Source of the DNA: Halococcus sediminicola
Lineage (GTDB): Archaea; Halobacteriota; Halobacteria; Halobacteriales; Halococcaceae
Length of the DNA: 64,000 bases
Assembly: GCF_000755245.1 (NCBI RefSeq)
Contig: NZ_BBMP01000007.1
Location: 186,001 to 250,000 of the forward strand
Direction of reading: 5' to 3'
Part shown: positions 44,618 through 53,708 of the stretch, piece after piece
Layout: every line of letters starts with the position of its first letter
Position numbering within the stretch: position 1 is the stretch's first letter
The notes under the pieces: model-generated
The model's input: the letters and a program-made list of their open reading frames with translations, nothing else
What the model was told of the DNA's origin: nothing
The model's database searches: none
Position numbers and translations under genes: made by a program

Positions 44618-45724
44618 TCACAGCGCCTCGCAGAGCGCGTCGACGTCCTCGGCGGTGTTGAACGCGTGGACCGAAACCCGGACGGCCGCCGGCGACGGCA
44701 GCGACCGAATCACGATATCCTCCTCGGCGAGGCGCGAGACGGTGGCTTCAGGATTGTCGGCCGCAACCGTCACCAGCCCGGATTCGTATTCTCGGGGACT
44801 CAGCAGTCGGTCGTCGTCGAGACCCGCCTTGAGCCGGTCGGTGAGTCGCTCGATGCGTCCCTCGATGGTGTCGGTCCCGATAGATTCGATACAGTCGATG
44901 GCTGCCTGTAGCCCCGCATACGGTGCGGGCGAGGTCGTGCCGATTTCGAGGCGTTTCGCGCCCGCCGCGAACTCGTACTCGTCGGCGTTCGGGTCCGTGA
45001 CGCTTCGATAGCCCACCCGGTCGGGGTCGAGCGCGGCGGTCGCCTCGTCGGCGACGTAGAGGAAGCCAGCGCCCCACGGCCCGCAGAGCCATTTGTGGCC
45101 CGCGCCGACGGCGAAGTCGGCACCCCACTCACCGACGTCGACGTCGACCTGTCCCGGCGACTGGACGGCATCGACGAGCACGCGCGCGCCAGCGTCGTGG
45201 GCGATGTCGGTGAGGTCGGCGATGGGCAATCGAGTTCCGTAGTTCCACGTAATGGAACTCAGACAGAGCAGGTCGGCTCCCGCGAGCACCTCGATTGCCT
45301 CGTCGCGGTCGATGCGTCCCGCGTCGGTTTCGAGGACTCGGATCTCGATGCCGTAGCGGTCGCGCAGTCGCTTCCAGGGAAGGATGCCAGCCGAGTGCTC
45401 GCAGTCGGTGCGCACAACTACGTCACCCTCATCCCACGGGAGCGCCGCTGCGACACGGCTGATGCCGTCGGCGGTGCTCTGTGTCAGCGCGATCTCGTCC
45501 GTTTTGGCATCGAGAAATCCGGCGACCCGTTCGCGGGTGTCCTCGAAGGTCCCGAACAGGGCGGGATAGGCTCCCTCGCCCGCGGGGGCGACGTACTGCT
45601 GGCGCTCGATTTCGTCGGTCGCGGCCTCGACGACGCTCGTCGGTGCGGGGCTTGCAGCGCCCGTGTTCAAGTAGGTCACGTCGTCGAGCACCGGAATCTC
45701 CTCCCGGAGGTCGAGCGGGTCCAT
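44618..45724 (-). CDS. Class V aminotransferase (cysteine desulfurase / isopenicillin epimerase-like)
   Basis: A 368-residue PLP enzyme of the class V fold: YLNTGAASPAP at the start, ITWNYGTRLPI, LVDAVQSPGQ with the ring-nitrogen Asp, and the Schiff-base Lys in GAGHKWLCGPWG. A catalytic-loop Cys as in SufS desulfurases is not evident, so a lyase, epimerase or kynureninase-like role is as likely. The start is the ATG at 45724. Confidence 0.87.
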   Translation of the reverse strand: MDPLDLREEIPVLDDVTYLNTGAASPAPTSVVEAATDEIERQQYVAPAGEGAYPALFGTFEDTRERVAGFLDAKTDEIALTQSTADGISRVAAALPWDEGDVVVRTDCEHSAGILPWKRLRDRYGIEIRVLETDAGRIDRDEAIEVLAGADLLCLSSITWNYGTRLPIADLTDIAHDAGARVLVDAVQSPGQVDVDVGEWGADFAVGAGHKWLCGPWGAGFLYVADEATAALDPDRVGYRSVTDPNADEYEFAAGAKRLEIGTTSPAPYAGLQAAIDCIESIGTDTIEGRIERLTDRLKAGLDDDRLLSPREYESGLVTVAADNPEATVSRLAEEDIVIRSLPSPAAVRVSVHAFNTAEDVDALCEAL

Positions 45725-45811
45725 AAGTGGGAAAATGGCGGCCCCATAGAAGGGTGTTCCCGTTCGTTCCCGATTAAACACCGTTATCCCGTGGCCCGGC
45801 CGATTCCCGGT

Positions 45812-46579
45812 ATGTACCTCGCGGACCGGACGTGGCCGGAACTCGACGACATCGACGAGCGGTCGCTCGCGGTCGTGCCCGTGGGTTCAACCGAACAGCA
45901 CGGCCCACACCTCCCGCTGGCGACCGACCACCTCATCGCCGAATCGCTCGCCCGCGAGGCCACCGACCGGGCCGACGTGCTCTGCACACCGACGGTACAC
46001 GTCGGCGTCAGTCCCCATCACCGCCAGTTCAACGGGACGATGTGGGTCGACCCGCCGGCCTTCCGTGACTACATGGCAAGCCTCGCACGCAACCTCACGT
46101 ATCACGGTATCGACAGAATCGTCTTCGTCAACGCCCACGGCGGCAACATCGTCCACCTCCGGGAAGTGGGCCGCCGCCTGCGCGACGCGGGCGACGCCTA
46201 CGCCATCGAGTGGATGTGGAACGATTCGATTCCCGATCTCGTCGACGACCTCTTCGAGACGAACGGTCCCCACGGCGGGCCGAAGGAGACGGCCATGATC
46301 CAGCACATCGCGCCCGACCTCGTCCGCGAGGATAAATTGGAGACTGCCCGCGACGGCGGATTGCTCGACTTCGAGGCGGACGGAATGACGGTTCATGGCT
46401 CACGGACGTTCTACGACTCCATCGACAACACCGAGAACGGAGTCCTCGGCGACCAGACCGACGCCACCGCCGAAAAGGGCGAGCAACTGTTCGAGGCTGC
46501 GACAGACCAGTTGGTTCAGTTGCTCGATTGGCTCGGCGACCAACCGCGCGACGCGCTGATGGCGAAGCCACACGTCTGA
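45812..46579 (+). CDS. Creatininase-family amidohydrolase
   Basis: A 255-residue zinc/manganese enzyme of the creatininase fold: VGSTEQHGPHLPLATDH (Glu28, His30, Asp39), GTMWVDP, FVNAHGGN and GPHGGPKETA. Relatives include creatininase, MftE and the ArfB formamidase of archaeal flavin synthesis. The sequence does not decide among them. An ACCGTTATCC box lies about 27 nt before the ATG. Confidence 0.87.
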   Translation: MYLADRTWPELDDIDERSLAVVPVGSTEQHGPHLPLATDHLIAESLAREATDRADVLCTPTVHVGVSPHHRQFNGTMWVDPPAFRDYMASLARNLTYHGIDRIVFVNAHGGNIVHLREVGRRLRDAGDAYAIEWMWNDSIPDLVDDLFETNGPHGGPKETAMIQHIAPDLVREDKLETARDGGLLDFEADGMTVHGSRTFYDSIDNTENGVLGDQTDATAEKGEQLFEAATDQLVQLLDWLGDQPRDALMAKPHV

Positions 46580-46718
46580 TTCGTCGGCGGCAGCCCCGAT
46601 CGCTTCCCATGTCTCGTTCGACCACCGAATCCGATTCGGGCGGAGCGACCGCTCTCGAACTTCGTGGGCCGCGTCCACACGGGACAACCTACTTACGCGC
46701 GAGCGCGCTATACGGAGC

Positions 46719-47867
46719 ATGCGAGACGCGTTCATCGTCGATGCGGTGCGAACACCGTTCGGCAAACGCAGCGGTCAGTTCCGCGACACCCACCCACAGG
46801 ACCTCGCGGCCGCACCCCTGACGGCGCTCGAAGAGCGGATCGGCTTCGACCCGGAAATCGTCGAGGACGTGATCTACGGCTGTGTGACGCCGGTCGACGA
46901 GCAGGGGATGAACATCGCGCGGCTCGCACCGATGGTCGCCGGTTGGGGCGACGGCGTGCCCGGCGTGCAGCTGAATCGGATGTGTGGCTCGGGCCAACAG
47001 GCAATCAATTTCGCCGCCGCACAGGTCCAATCGGGGAGTCAAGACGTCGTGGTCGCCGGCGGCGTCGAGCACATGTCGCGGGTGCCGATGGGGTCGGACG
47101 GGAACAGTCTCACCGAAACCTACTTCGACCACTTCGACGAACTCACCACGCAGGGCGAGGGAGCCGAGCGCATCGCCGAGCAGTACGACATGACCCGCGA
47201 GGAAGTCGACCAATTGGGAGTGGACTCCCAGCGGCGCTGGGGCGAGGCGTGGGACGACGGCCGCTACGACTCACAAATTGCGCCTGTGGAAACCGAACTC
47301 GACGGCGAATCCGTCACTGTCGAACGCGACGGCCACCCGCGACCGGACACCGACCGCGAGACGCTCGGCGAACTTCCTCTCTCCTTCCGCGAGGAGGGCA
47401 ACGGCGTCCTCCACGCGGGCAACTCGTCGGGTATCGTCGACGGTGCGGGCGCGCTCGTCGTCGCCAGCGGGGAAGCGGTCGAGGCACATGGATGGAAGCC
47501 GATGGCGCGCATCGTCGCACGGGAGGTAGTCGGTGTCGACCCCATCACGATGCTCACGGGTCCTATCCCCGCCACCGAGAGAGTGCTCGACGAGGCTGAT
47601 ATGACTGTTGGGGACATCGACCTGTTCGAGGTGAACGAGGCGTTCGCGCCGGTCGTGCTCGCGTGGCTCGACGAGACGGGAGCCGACTGGGCGCGGACGA
47701 ACGTCAACGGCGGCGCAATCGCCCACGGCCATCCCCTCGGCGCGACCGGCGCGGCGCTCGTGACGAAACTCGCCCACGAACTACAGCGCACGGGACAGGA
47801 GTACGCGCTCTCGACGATGTGCATCGGGTTCGGACAGGGCATCGCCACGATCATCGAGCGCGTGTAG
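46719..47867 (+). CDS. Acetyl-CoA C-acetyltransferase (thiolase)
   Basis: A 382-residue thiolase that cleaves or forms acetoacetyl-CoA and related 3-ketoacyl-CoA. The acyl-enzyme Cys89 is in RMCGSGQQAIN, the catalytic His in GHPLGATGAAL, and the second Cys in MCIGFGQGIA near the end. Full length. It could take the acetoacetate-derived products of the upstream BKACE operon back to acetyl-CoA. Confidence 0.94.
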   Translation: MRDAFIVDAVRTPFGKRSGQFRDTHPQDLAAAPLTALEERIGFDPEIVEDVIYGCVTPVDEQGMNIARLAPMVAGWGDGVPGVQLNRMCGSGQQAINFAAAQVQSGSQDVVVAGGVEHMSRVPMGSDGNSLTETYFDHFDELTTQGEGAERIAEQYDMTREEVDQLGVDSQRRWGEAWDDGRYDSQIAPVETELDGESVTVERDGHPRPDTDRETLGELPLSFREEGNGVLHAGNSSGIVDGAGALVVASGEAVEAHGWKPMARIVAREVVGVDPITMLTGPIPATERVLDEADMTVGDIDLFEVNEAFAPVVLAWLDETGADWARTNVNGGAIAHGHPLGATGAALVTKLAHELQRTGQEYALSTMCIGFGQGIATIIERV

Positions 47868-47927
47868 GAGCAGGCCGTTTCGGCCGCCGGCCGCAGGGTC
47901 GAAGTGGATTCGGCTCTCAGAGGTTCC

Positions 47928-48359
47928 ATGAAACCGTACGAGCGAAAACAGCTCCTCGCGCGCCTCGACCGCGAGGGCGCGACCGTCGGGGCGACGATTC
48001 CCGACGAAATCACCGTCCAGGGCGAGCGACTCGCGCTCGCCGAGTTCGTCTTCGAGACGCGGTCGCGCGGGTCAGTGCCGGCCGACGAGCGCGAGACCGT
48101 CGAGCAGGCCAAGCGAAACCTCCGGCGCGAGCGCCTCGCGCGCCGACAGCGCATCGAGGAGGGTGACATTACGCGCGAGCGCGGCGAGGAACTCGTCGAG
48201 AGCATCATCGGCATCGAGCGCGCGCTGCACGCACTCGGCGACCTCGGGACCGCCGACATCGAGCGCGAGGCGACGGCGAAAGAGGCCGCCGACCAAAAGC
48301 GCTGGATGAACTTCCTGCAACAGGCGCTCGGACGGGACGAATCGAGGGCACGCCGATGA
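47928..48359 (+). CDS. Conserved haloarchaeal protein (DUF5788-like)
   Basis: A 143-residue, strongly charged, mostly helical protein (KPYERKQLLARLDREGATVG; AKRNLRRERLARRQRIEEGD; ADQKRWMNFLQQALG). From memory it matches a halophile family labelled DUF5788, unverified here. Its last 4 bases overlap the polX start (ATGA), so the two are translationally coupled and it may serve the polymerase. Confidence 0.72.
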   Translation: MKPYERKQLLARLDREGATVGATIPDEITVQGERLALAEFVFETRSRGSVPADERETVEQAKRNLRRERLARRQRIEEGDITRERGEELVESIIGIERALHALGDLGTADIEREATAKEAADQKRWMNFLQQALGRDESRARR

Positions 48360-50098
48360 GTACGAACGACACCGTCGCCGACCGCTTCGAGGAGTTCGCC
48401 GACCGCCTCGAAGCCACAGGTGTCGAATACAAACCACAGTCCTACCGTCGGGCGGCCGAGAACGTCCGCGCCCATCCCGAATCCGTCGAATCGCTGGTCG
48501 CCGATGGGCAGGCGGCCGTCGAGGAAATCGAGGGCGTCGGCGAGGCACTCGCCGAGAAAATCGTCGAGTTCGTCGAGACGGGCGACATCGAGGAACTGGA
48601 TGAGCTACGCGCCGAACTACCTGTTGAGATGGCCGAACTCACGCGGGTCGAGGGCGTCGGACCCAAAACCGTGGGGACGCTCTACGAAGAACTCGGCGTC
48701 GAGGACCTGGACGACCTCGAAACGGCCGCGCGCGAGGAGCGCATTCAGGAGGTCGAGGGCTTCGGCGCGAAGACCGAGGAGAACATCCTGTCGGGTATCG
48801 ACTTCGCCCGGCAGGCCGGCGAGCGCGCGCTGCTCGGCGACGCACGGCCGCTCGGCGAGGAACTGAAGAACTACGTCGCGGGGCCGGGGGCGGTCGCCAA
48901 CTGCGAACTCGCGGGGTCGCTGCGGCGCTGGCGCGAGACCATCGGCGACGTCGACGTGCTGGTTGCGAGCGACGAGCCCGAAACCGTCGTCGAGCGATTC
49001 ACCGACTGGGAGCGAACTGACGAAATCATCGAGGCCGGCACGGGCAAGGCCAGCATCCGCTCGAAAGGAGTACGGGTCGATCTGCGAGTGGTGGTTCCCG
49101 AGGAGTTCGGCAGTGCGCTCCAGTATTTCACCGGGAGCCGCGATCACAACATCGGCTTTCGCAATCGCGCCATCGAACAGGAGTTGAAAGTCAACGAGTA
49201 CGGCGTCTTCGATGTGTCGGATGTCGGGGACATCGAGGCGGGCCAGCGCGTCGGCGAACGCGTCGCGGGCAATACGGAGGAGGGCATGTACGATGCCGTG
49301 GGACTACCGTGGATTCCACCCGAACTCCGCGAGGACGGTGGCGAACTCGCCGCCGCGGCCGCCGGCGAACTGCCCGACCTGCTCACCGAGGGGGACGTTC
49401 GCGGCGACCTCCACGTCCACTCCGAGTGGTCCGACGGTGACTACACGATCACGGAGATGGTCGCAGGCGCGGCCGAATTCGGCCACGAGTACGTCGCCAT
49501 CACCGACCACGCGAGCGGGCCGGGAATCGTCGCCGACACGGGTCTCTCGGACGACGACCTCGAATCCCAGCGCGCGGCCATCGAAGAGGCTGCCGAGAAT
49601 GCCGACATCGATGTGTTCGCGGGCGTCGAGGCGAACATCGACGCCGATGGCGGGGTTTCGGTCGGCGACGGCGTTCTGGAGGCTCTCGACATCGTGGTCG
49701 CCTCACCGCACAGCGCGCTCGACGGCGACGGCACCGAGCGGGTCGTCAGCGCCATCGAACACCCACACGTCGATATCATCGGTCATCCGACCGGGCGCTA
49801 CCTGAACCAGCGCAGCGGTCTGGACCTCGATTTCGAGCGGGTCGCCGCAGCGGCCGCCGAACACGACGTCGCGCTCGAAGTGAACGCGAACCCGCAACGG
49901 CTCGACCTCTCGGGCGGTGCGGTCCGGACGGCGATCGAGGCAGGAGCCACGGTCGTCATCGACACCGATGCCCATCGACCGGCGAACTACGACCTCCTCG
50001 GGTACGGGGTTCACACCGCCCGGCGCGGCTGGGTCGAAGCGGATAACGTGCTCAACACGCACGATTACGGCAGGGTACGGGAGTTTCTCGACGGGTAA
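48356..50098 (+). CDS. polX: DNA polymerase/3'-5' exonuclease PolX
   Basis: A 580-residue family X polymerase joined to a PHP domain, for short-patch base excision repair. Order: an 8-kDa-like N-terminal domain with helix-hairpin-helix motifs (VEGVGPKTVGTLY, VEGFGAKTEENIL), the nucleotidyltransferase palm with GSLRR...IGDVDVLV and RVDLRVV (three catalytic Asp), and the PHP domain from about residue 345 (GDLHVHSEWSDG, ITDHASG, GVEANI, ASPHSA, HPTGR, DTDAHR), all metal residues intact. It overlaps the DUF5788-like gene by ATGA. Confidence 0.94.
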   Translation: MSTNDTVADRFEEFADRLEATGVEYKPQSYRRAAENVRAHPESVESLVADGQAAVEEIEGVGEALAEKIVEFVETGDIEELDELRAELPVEMAELTRVEGVGPKTVGTLYEELGVEDLDDLETAAREERIQEVEGFGAKTEENILSGIDFARQAGERALLGDARPLGEELKNYVAGPGAVANCELAGSLRRWRETIGDVDVLVASDEPETVVERFTDWERTDEIIEAGTGKASIRSKGVRVDLRVVVPEEFGSALQYFTGSRDHNIGFRNRAIEQELKVNEYGVFDVSDVGDIEAGQRVGERVAGNTEEGMYDAVGLPWIPPELREDGGELAAAAAGELPDLLTEGDVRGDLHVHSEWSDGDYTITEMVAGAAEFGHEYVAITDHASGPGIVADTGLSDDDLESQRAAIEEAAENADIDVFAGVEANIDADGGVSVGDGVLEALDIVVASPHSALDGDGTERVVSAIEHPHVDIIGHPTGRYLNQRSGLDLDFERVAAAAAEHDVALEVNANPQRLDLSGGAVRTAIEAGATVVIDTDAHRPANYDLLGYGVHTARRGWVEADNVLNTHDYGRVREFLDG

Positions 50099-50099
50099 C

Positions 50100-50480
50100 T
50101 CAGAACGGCGCGTCGGTCGCGTCGCTGGCGGTGGCCGTGCGGTCGTCGGTGGTCGTGCGTTCGACGGCGGCGTCGAGCGGGCCGTCCCACGCTTCGAGAC
50201 CGCCGGCGAGACTCTCGACGGTGGCGTCGTCGATCGCTTCGGCCGAGCGGAGCAACTGGACGGCCTGCAAACTTGCCTTGCCGTGCGGACAGACGGTCAC
50301 GATGCGCTCGGCGTCGGCGAAGCGCTCGACGCTCCGGGGTAGTTCGGCGAAAGGAACGTTCTCGCTGTCGGGAATGTGGCCGCGCTCGAAGGCAGCCGAC
50401 GAGCGGATGTCGACGACGCGAATCGCTTCGTCGCCATCGAGACGGGATTCGAGTTCGTCGGGCGTGATTTCGTCGCTCAC
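50100..50480 (-). CDS. Rhodanese-domain sulfurtransferase
   Basis: A 126-residue single rhodanese domain: VVDIRSSAAFERGHIP, NVPFAEL and the active-site Cys in VCPHGKAS. The loop after Cys has seven residues with charged and polar side chains, as in sulfurtransferases of the GlpE/PspE type. A Thr/Asp-rich tail of about 25 residues follows. The start is GTG at 50478-50480, backed by TTTATTCG 27 nt upstream (50503-50510). It ends one base from polX, convergently. Confidence 0.87.
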   Translation of the reverse strand: MSDEITPDELESRLDGDEAIRVVDIRSSAAFERGHIPDSENVPFAELPRSVERFADAERIVTVCPHGKASLQAVQLLRSAEAIDDATVESLAGGLEAWDGPLDAAVERTTTDDRTATASDATDAPF

Positions 50481-50521
50481 AGGGAGCGGTAGCGGTTTCG
50501 GGCGAATAAAACCGCCGTTCG

Positions 50522-51061
50522 TCAGAGCAGACCCTCCTCGCGCGCGAGCAGCAGCCCCTCGATGGTGGCGTCGTTTGCGGGTTCTTCGCGCGCCACCGCG
50601 AGCGCTTCATCGATTGGTATCGTCGTCACGGTCAGAAACTCGTTGTCGTCGAGGTCGCGGTCAGTGGGGGTAAGTCCCTCCGCGAAGACGATGGCGCGGC
50701 GATGCCGGAGCACGCCAGTAGCGACCCAGAACTCGGAGAGCAGCGAGATGCCTGCGGCCTCGAAGCCGGTCTCCTCGCGGAGTTCGCGCGCGCCCGCCGT
50801 GGTGGCCGATTCGCCGTCCTCGACGATACCGGCCGGGAGTTCGAGACACTGCTCGCCGATAGCTGGCCGATACTGGTCGACGAACACCAACTCCTTGTCG
50901 CTGCGAGCGACCACCACGACCGCCGCCGGGAGTTCCGCCCAGTAGTACTTCTTTTCCGTTCCATCGGGCTGTTCGACGCGGTCGTAGCCACCGGTGTACC
51001 AGCCGGTCTCGTACTCGGTGACCGATTCGAGAACCGGCCAGTCGTGGTCGGTGTTGCTCAT
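50522..51061 (-). CDS. Nudix hydrolase (ADP-ribose pyrophosphatase-like)
   Basis: A 179-residue Nudix enzyme with a perfect box, G-x5-E-x7-RELREETGF, starting at GIVEDGE. The preceding VEQYRPAIGEQCLELPAG-type segment (VDQYRPAI, LELPAGI) is the ADP-ribose/sugar-nucleotide pyrophosphatase pattern. The start is the ATG at 51061, with ACCGTTTAGC (51084-51093) 27 nt upstream. The rhodanese gene follows in the same direction after 41 bases but has its own box. Confidence 0.9.
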   Translation of the reverse strand: MSNTDHDWPVLESVTEYETGWYTGGYDRVEQPDGTEKKYYWAELPAAVVVVARSDKELVFVDQYRPAIGEQCLELPAGIVEDGESATTAGARELREETGFEAAGISLLSEFWVATGVLRHRRAIVFAEGLTPTDRDLDDNEFLTVTTIPIDEALAVAREEPANDATIEGLLLAREEGLL

Positions 51062-51120
51062 ATCGCATATGCGCACGCCGGGCGCTAAACGGTGGCGCTC
51101 GGCGATGTCGTGAGATTGAC

Positions 51121-52866
51121 CTACTCCACCTCGTGGAGGCGCTCGCCACGGTGCAGCCGCGTCGCAATCGAGAAGGTCTGCTCGTTCGAACGCCGCGTCG
51201 GGAAGTGGGCGGCCATGTAGCGTGCGGTCGCCATCAGCGCCGTCCGCTGCTCGCTCTCCTCGTCGACGTATTCGAAACGCTCGATGGCCGCCGTCAGGTT
51301 CTGGAGGGTGTGGAAGTCGGCGTCCTCGCGGAGCAATCCGCGCCCGAGCGTACGTTTCAAATCATCAGAGTCGCCGTCGGCATCGAAATGTTCGCTCACG
51401 AGGCTGGCCGCACGATTGGTGTTGCCCTGTTCGTCGAACGCGCCGAGCAGGTCGGCGCGGACATCCGCGGGCGCGCGATCGGTCTCGCCGGGATCGGGCA
51501 CCGGCGCGCGCGGCGAGTTGAGGAACCGATCGAGATAGACCGACATCGCGCCGTCGAAGCAGGTCCGATAGAGTTCGGTCGCGTCGGTCTTCTGGGTCGC
51601 GCGGTGGAGGGCGTTCGCGTAGGTGAAGGTGTGATGGACGGTGTTCCAGTCGTTGAACTCGTTGTTCGTGGCGAACCAGAGCACCCGGCGGGTGGCCGCG
51701 CGCGCGACCGCGTCGGCGAGCTGTTCGGTCGTCGCACCCGATTTGATGGCGTCGGTCAGCGCGTCGATGATCGCCTCCGCATCGTCGGCGAGTAGCGTCT
51801 CGACGAATCCCTCGGGGCGCTCCCACTCTTTGCCCTCGCCGGCAGCCACGAGATCGGAGAGGCGATCGTTCGCATCGGTACACAGCCCTGCGATGTCCAC
51901 GGGTTGACGCCACGAGGAGAGTTCTTCACTTCTGGTGGCGTCGGTGATCTGGGCGACCGTCGAGGCGAGCGCGGCATCGGCATGTTCCTCCCAGCCGAGG
52001 TGTTGTGCCGTCTCGAAGGCCGTGTTGATGAAATCCAGTGTGTGCCCGGCGTTCATGTAGCGGTGGTCGGTCGCGGCCGAAAAGACCATCTCCGCGACGT
52101 CTTCCGGCGGGAGCGTGTCGATAGCCGTGAGTAGACAGCGCTCCGCGCCGTCGGTGTCGCGCACCTCGCAGGTATTCCGGAACCACGACTTGAGACGTTC
52201 CTTCGAGAGGTCGCGGTTGTCGAAGGCGTACTGCTGGAAGCGTGGTGGTTCGCCGGCCGAATCGTCGGCGACCTCGCGGACGCCCGTGAACATCGCTCGG
52301 CGCTTGTCCCGGCTGCCGACGTGGTCGTAGAGGTTCGCCATGCAGCCCAAGGTAGTGAGACCGCGTCCCCAGCCCATCGCGCGGTAGCGCGTGCCGAAGT
52401 TGACGGCGGTTTCGAGCGGCGTGTAGAACCCCTCTCCCTCCTCATCTAAGCCGATCACCGACTTCGCCATCACAAGCGAGATGTCTTCCTGCAGGCCGTC
52501 GGCGAGTCGGTTGCGAAATCGTGTCGCGGGCGGGACGTCGGGTTCGGGGTCGGGGTCGAGATACACCTCGCCGTCGTCGATTGCGGTCGGGAAGGTCTGG
52601 ACGTCGTCGGCGAAGAGGTCGAAGGTGTCGCCCTCCTCCAGTTCGAAGCGTGCGTGATGCCAGTGGCAAGTGAGGATGCCGTCCTCGACGGTCCCGCGGG
52701 TCAGCGGGAAGCCCATGTGCGGACAGCGGTTGTCGACGGCGTAGACTGCGCCCTCGTGGTGGAAGAGCGCGATCGGCCGGCCGTCGCTGCTGACGACTTT
52801 TCGGCCTTCGGCTTCGAGGTCCGACAGCGATGCGACCTGTACGTAGCCCGTGTCTTCGACCGCCAT
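51121..52866 (-). CDS. Rieske [2Fe-2S] domain fused to a large helical domain of unknown function
   Basis: A 581-residue soluble protein. The N-terminal about 105 residues are a ferredoxin-type Rieske domain with both ligand motifs, C48-P-H50 and C67-x-x-H70. The remaining 470 residues are mostly helical and not a known oxygenase alpha domain. They hold His-rich segments (HRYMNAGHTLDFINTAFE, HHTFTYANALH, MAAHFPTRRS) that could bind another metal. No NADH-reductase partner gene is nearby. I recall similar fusions in other halophiles and actinobacteria but no proven role. Confidence 0.8.
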   Translation of the reverse strand: MAVEDTGYVQVASLSDLEAEGRKVVSSDGRPIALFHHEGAVYAVDNRCPHMGFPLTRGTVEDGILTCHWHHARFELEEGDTFDLFADDVQTFPTAIDDGEVYLDPDPEPDVPPATRFRNRLADGLQEDISLVMAKSVIGLDEEGEGFYTPLETAVNFGTRYRAMGWGRGLTTLGCMANLYDHVGSRDKRRAMFTGVREVADDSAGEPPRFQQYAFDNRDLSKERLKSWFRNTCEVRDTDGAERCLLTAIDTLPPEDVAEMVFSAATDHRYMNAGHTLDFINTAFETAQHLGWEEHADAALASTVAQITDATRSEELSSWRQPVDIAGLCTDANDRLSDLVAAGEGKEWERPEGFVETLLADDAEAIIDALTDAIKSGATTEQLADAVARAATRRVLWFATNNEFNDWNTVHHTFTYANALHRATQKTDATELYRTCFDGAMSVYLDRFLNSPRAPVPDPGETDRAPADVRADLLGAFDEQGNTNRAASLVSEHFDADGDSDDLKRTLGRGLLREDADFHTLQNLTAAIERFEYVDEESEQRTALMATARYMAAHFPTRRSNEQTFSIATRLHRGERLHEVE

Positions 52867-52964
52867 ATCTGCGAATTAGTGACACGCCCACAAAACGGTT
52901 CCCTGAAACGATGTTTTGTAACCGAATCGACTATTTCGTCTGAGTGATCGACGAGTCGTGACTG

Positions 52965-53241
52965 AAGGTGCGTGGCGGCGCGGCCGCCGCGGTGCGGACC
53001 TGGCGGATGAAGGGCGAGGCGCGCCGGCACGAGCGGAGCGAGTGCCGCGACCGAAGGGAGCGCGCCGAGGGCTTCGGCGGTGCTGTGTGGTTGGCGGTTG
53101 CGGTGTGAAACAGTCGTGTCCGCGCGAACGCAGTGAACGGGGTTCGCCGCGAGCGCCGAAGGCGCGAGCGGGAGTTTTTAGTCCAGGTTTTTGGTCGGGG
53201 GTTGAGCGCGCGAAGCGCGCGATGCCCCCGTCTAAAAAGTG
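52965..53241 (-). repeat. Structured 3' intergenic element, copy B (after osmC)
   Basis: Read on the minus strand it starts 16 nt after the osmC stop. It has TTTTTA, then a CGGGGG/CCCCCG stem (53196-53201 with 53225-53230) enclosing a GCGCGC-GAA-GCGCGC hairpin. Blocks identical to copy A follow in the same order: at 53164-53181, 53116-53126, 53066-53087 and 53002-53017. Between those blocks the two copies diverge and differ in length (about 180 versus 136 nt). The rest of the 52867-53246 gap has nothing recognisable. Confidence 0.7.
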
Positions 53242-53246
53242 GGTGC

Positions 53247-53642
53247 TTAGAACGCGCCGCTCTCGACCGAGATGTCGGCGTGGAGGTCCTCGCGCAGCGC
53301 CGAGTGGACGTGACAGATCTCCTCGCCGCGTTCGACGAGTTCGTCTTCCTCGCCGCTGATGTCGGCCTCGACACGCATGTCGAAGCGGATGGCTTCGAGG
53401 TCGTCGTCATCGTCGAGGTCGGCCTCGGCGTCGATCTCGATCTTCCCGAGGTCGTCGTGGTCGCGCTGCTGACCGGCGACGCGGAAGGCCGGGATGTAGC
53501 AGGAGGCGTAGTCGGCGACGAGCGTTTCGTTCGGGTCTGGTCCCGTCTCGTTGGTGGCGTCGATGGTGAGTTCGAAGTCACCGAGTCGACTGGTAGTGGC
53601 GAATCCCTCTTCGGACGTGCTGCTGACGGTGATGTCTGCCAT
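53247..53642 (-). CDS. OsmC-family protein
   Basis: A 131-residue OsmC/Ohr-fold protein. The two redox cysteines are in VADYASCYIPAF and EEICHVHSAL. Such proteins reduce organic hydroperoxides using dithiols. The start is the ATG at 53642. Directly after the stop lies copy B of the structured element, which may influence its mRNA end. Confidence 0.9.
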   Translation of the reverse strand: MADITVSSTSEEGFATTSRLGDFELTIDATNETGPDPNETLVADYASCYIPAFRVAGQQRDHDDLGKIEIDAEADLDDDDDLEAIRFDMRVEADISGEEDELVERGEEICHVHSALREDLHADISVESGAF

Positions 53643-53708
53643 TGCACCTGTTCTGGGAGCGCCGCGACCGTAAGCGTCCCGGTCGTGCAGGTGGTCTACA
53701 CGATCGAT

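Noticed and set aside
46610-46820. Small frame in the creatininase-thiolase gap
   Set aside because: It runs into the thiolase gene in another frame and gives a Ser/Arg-rich product with no family likeness.
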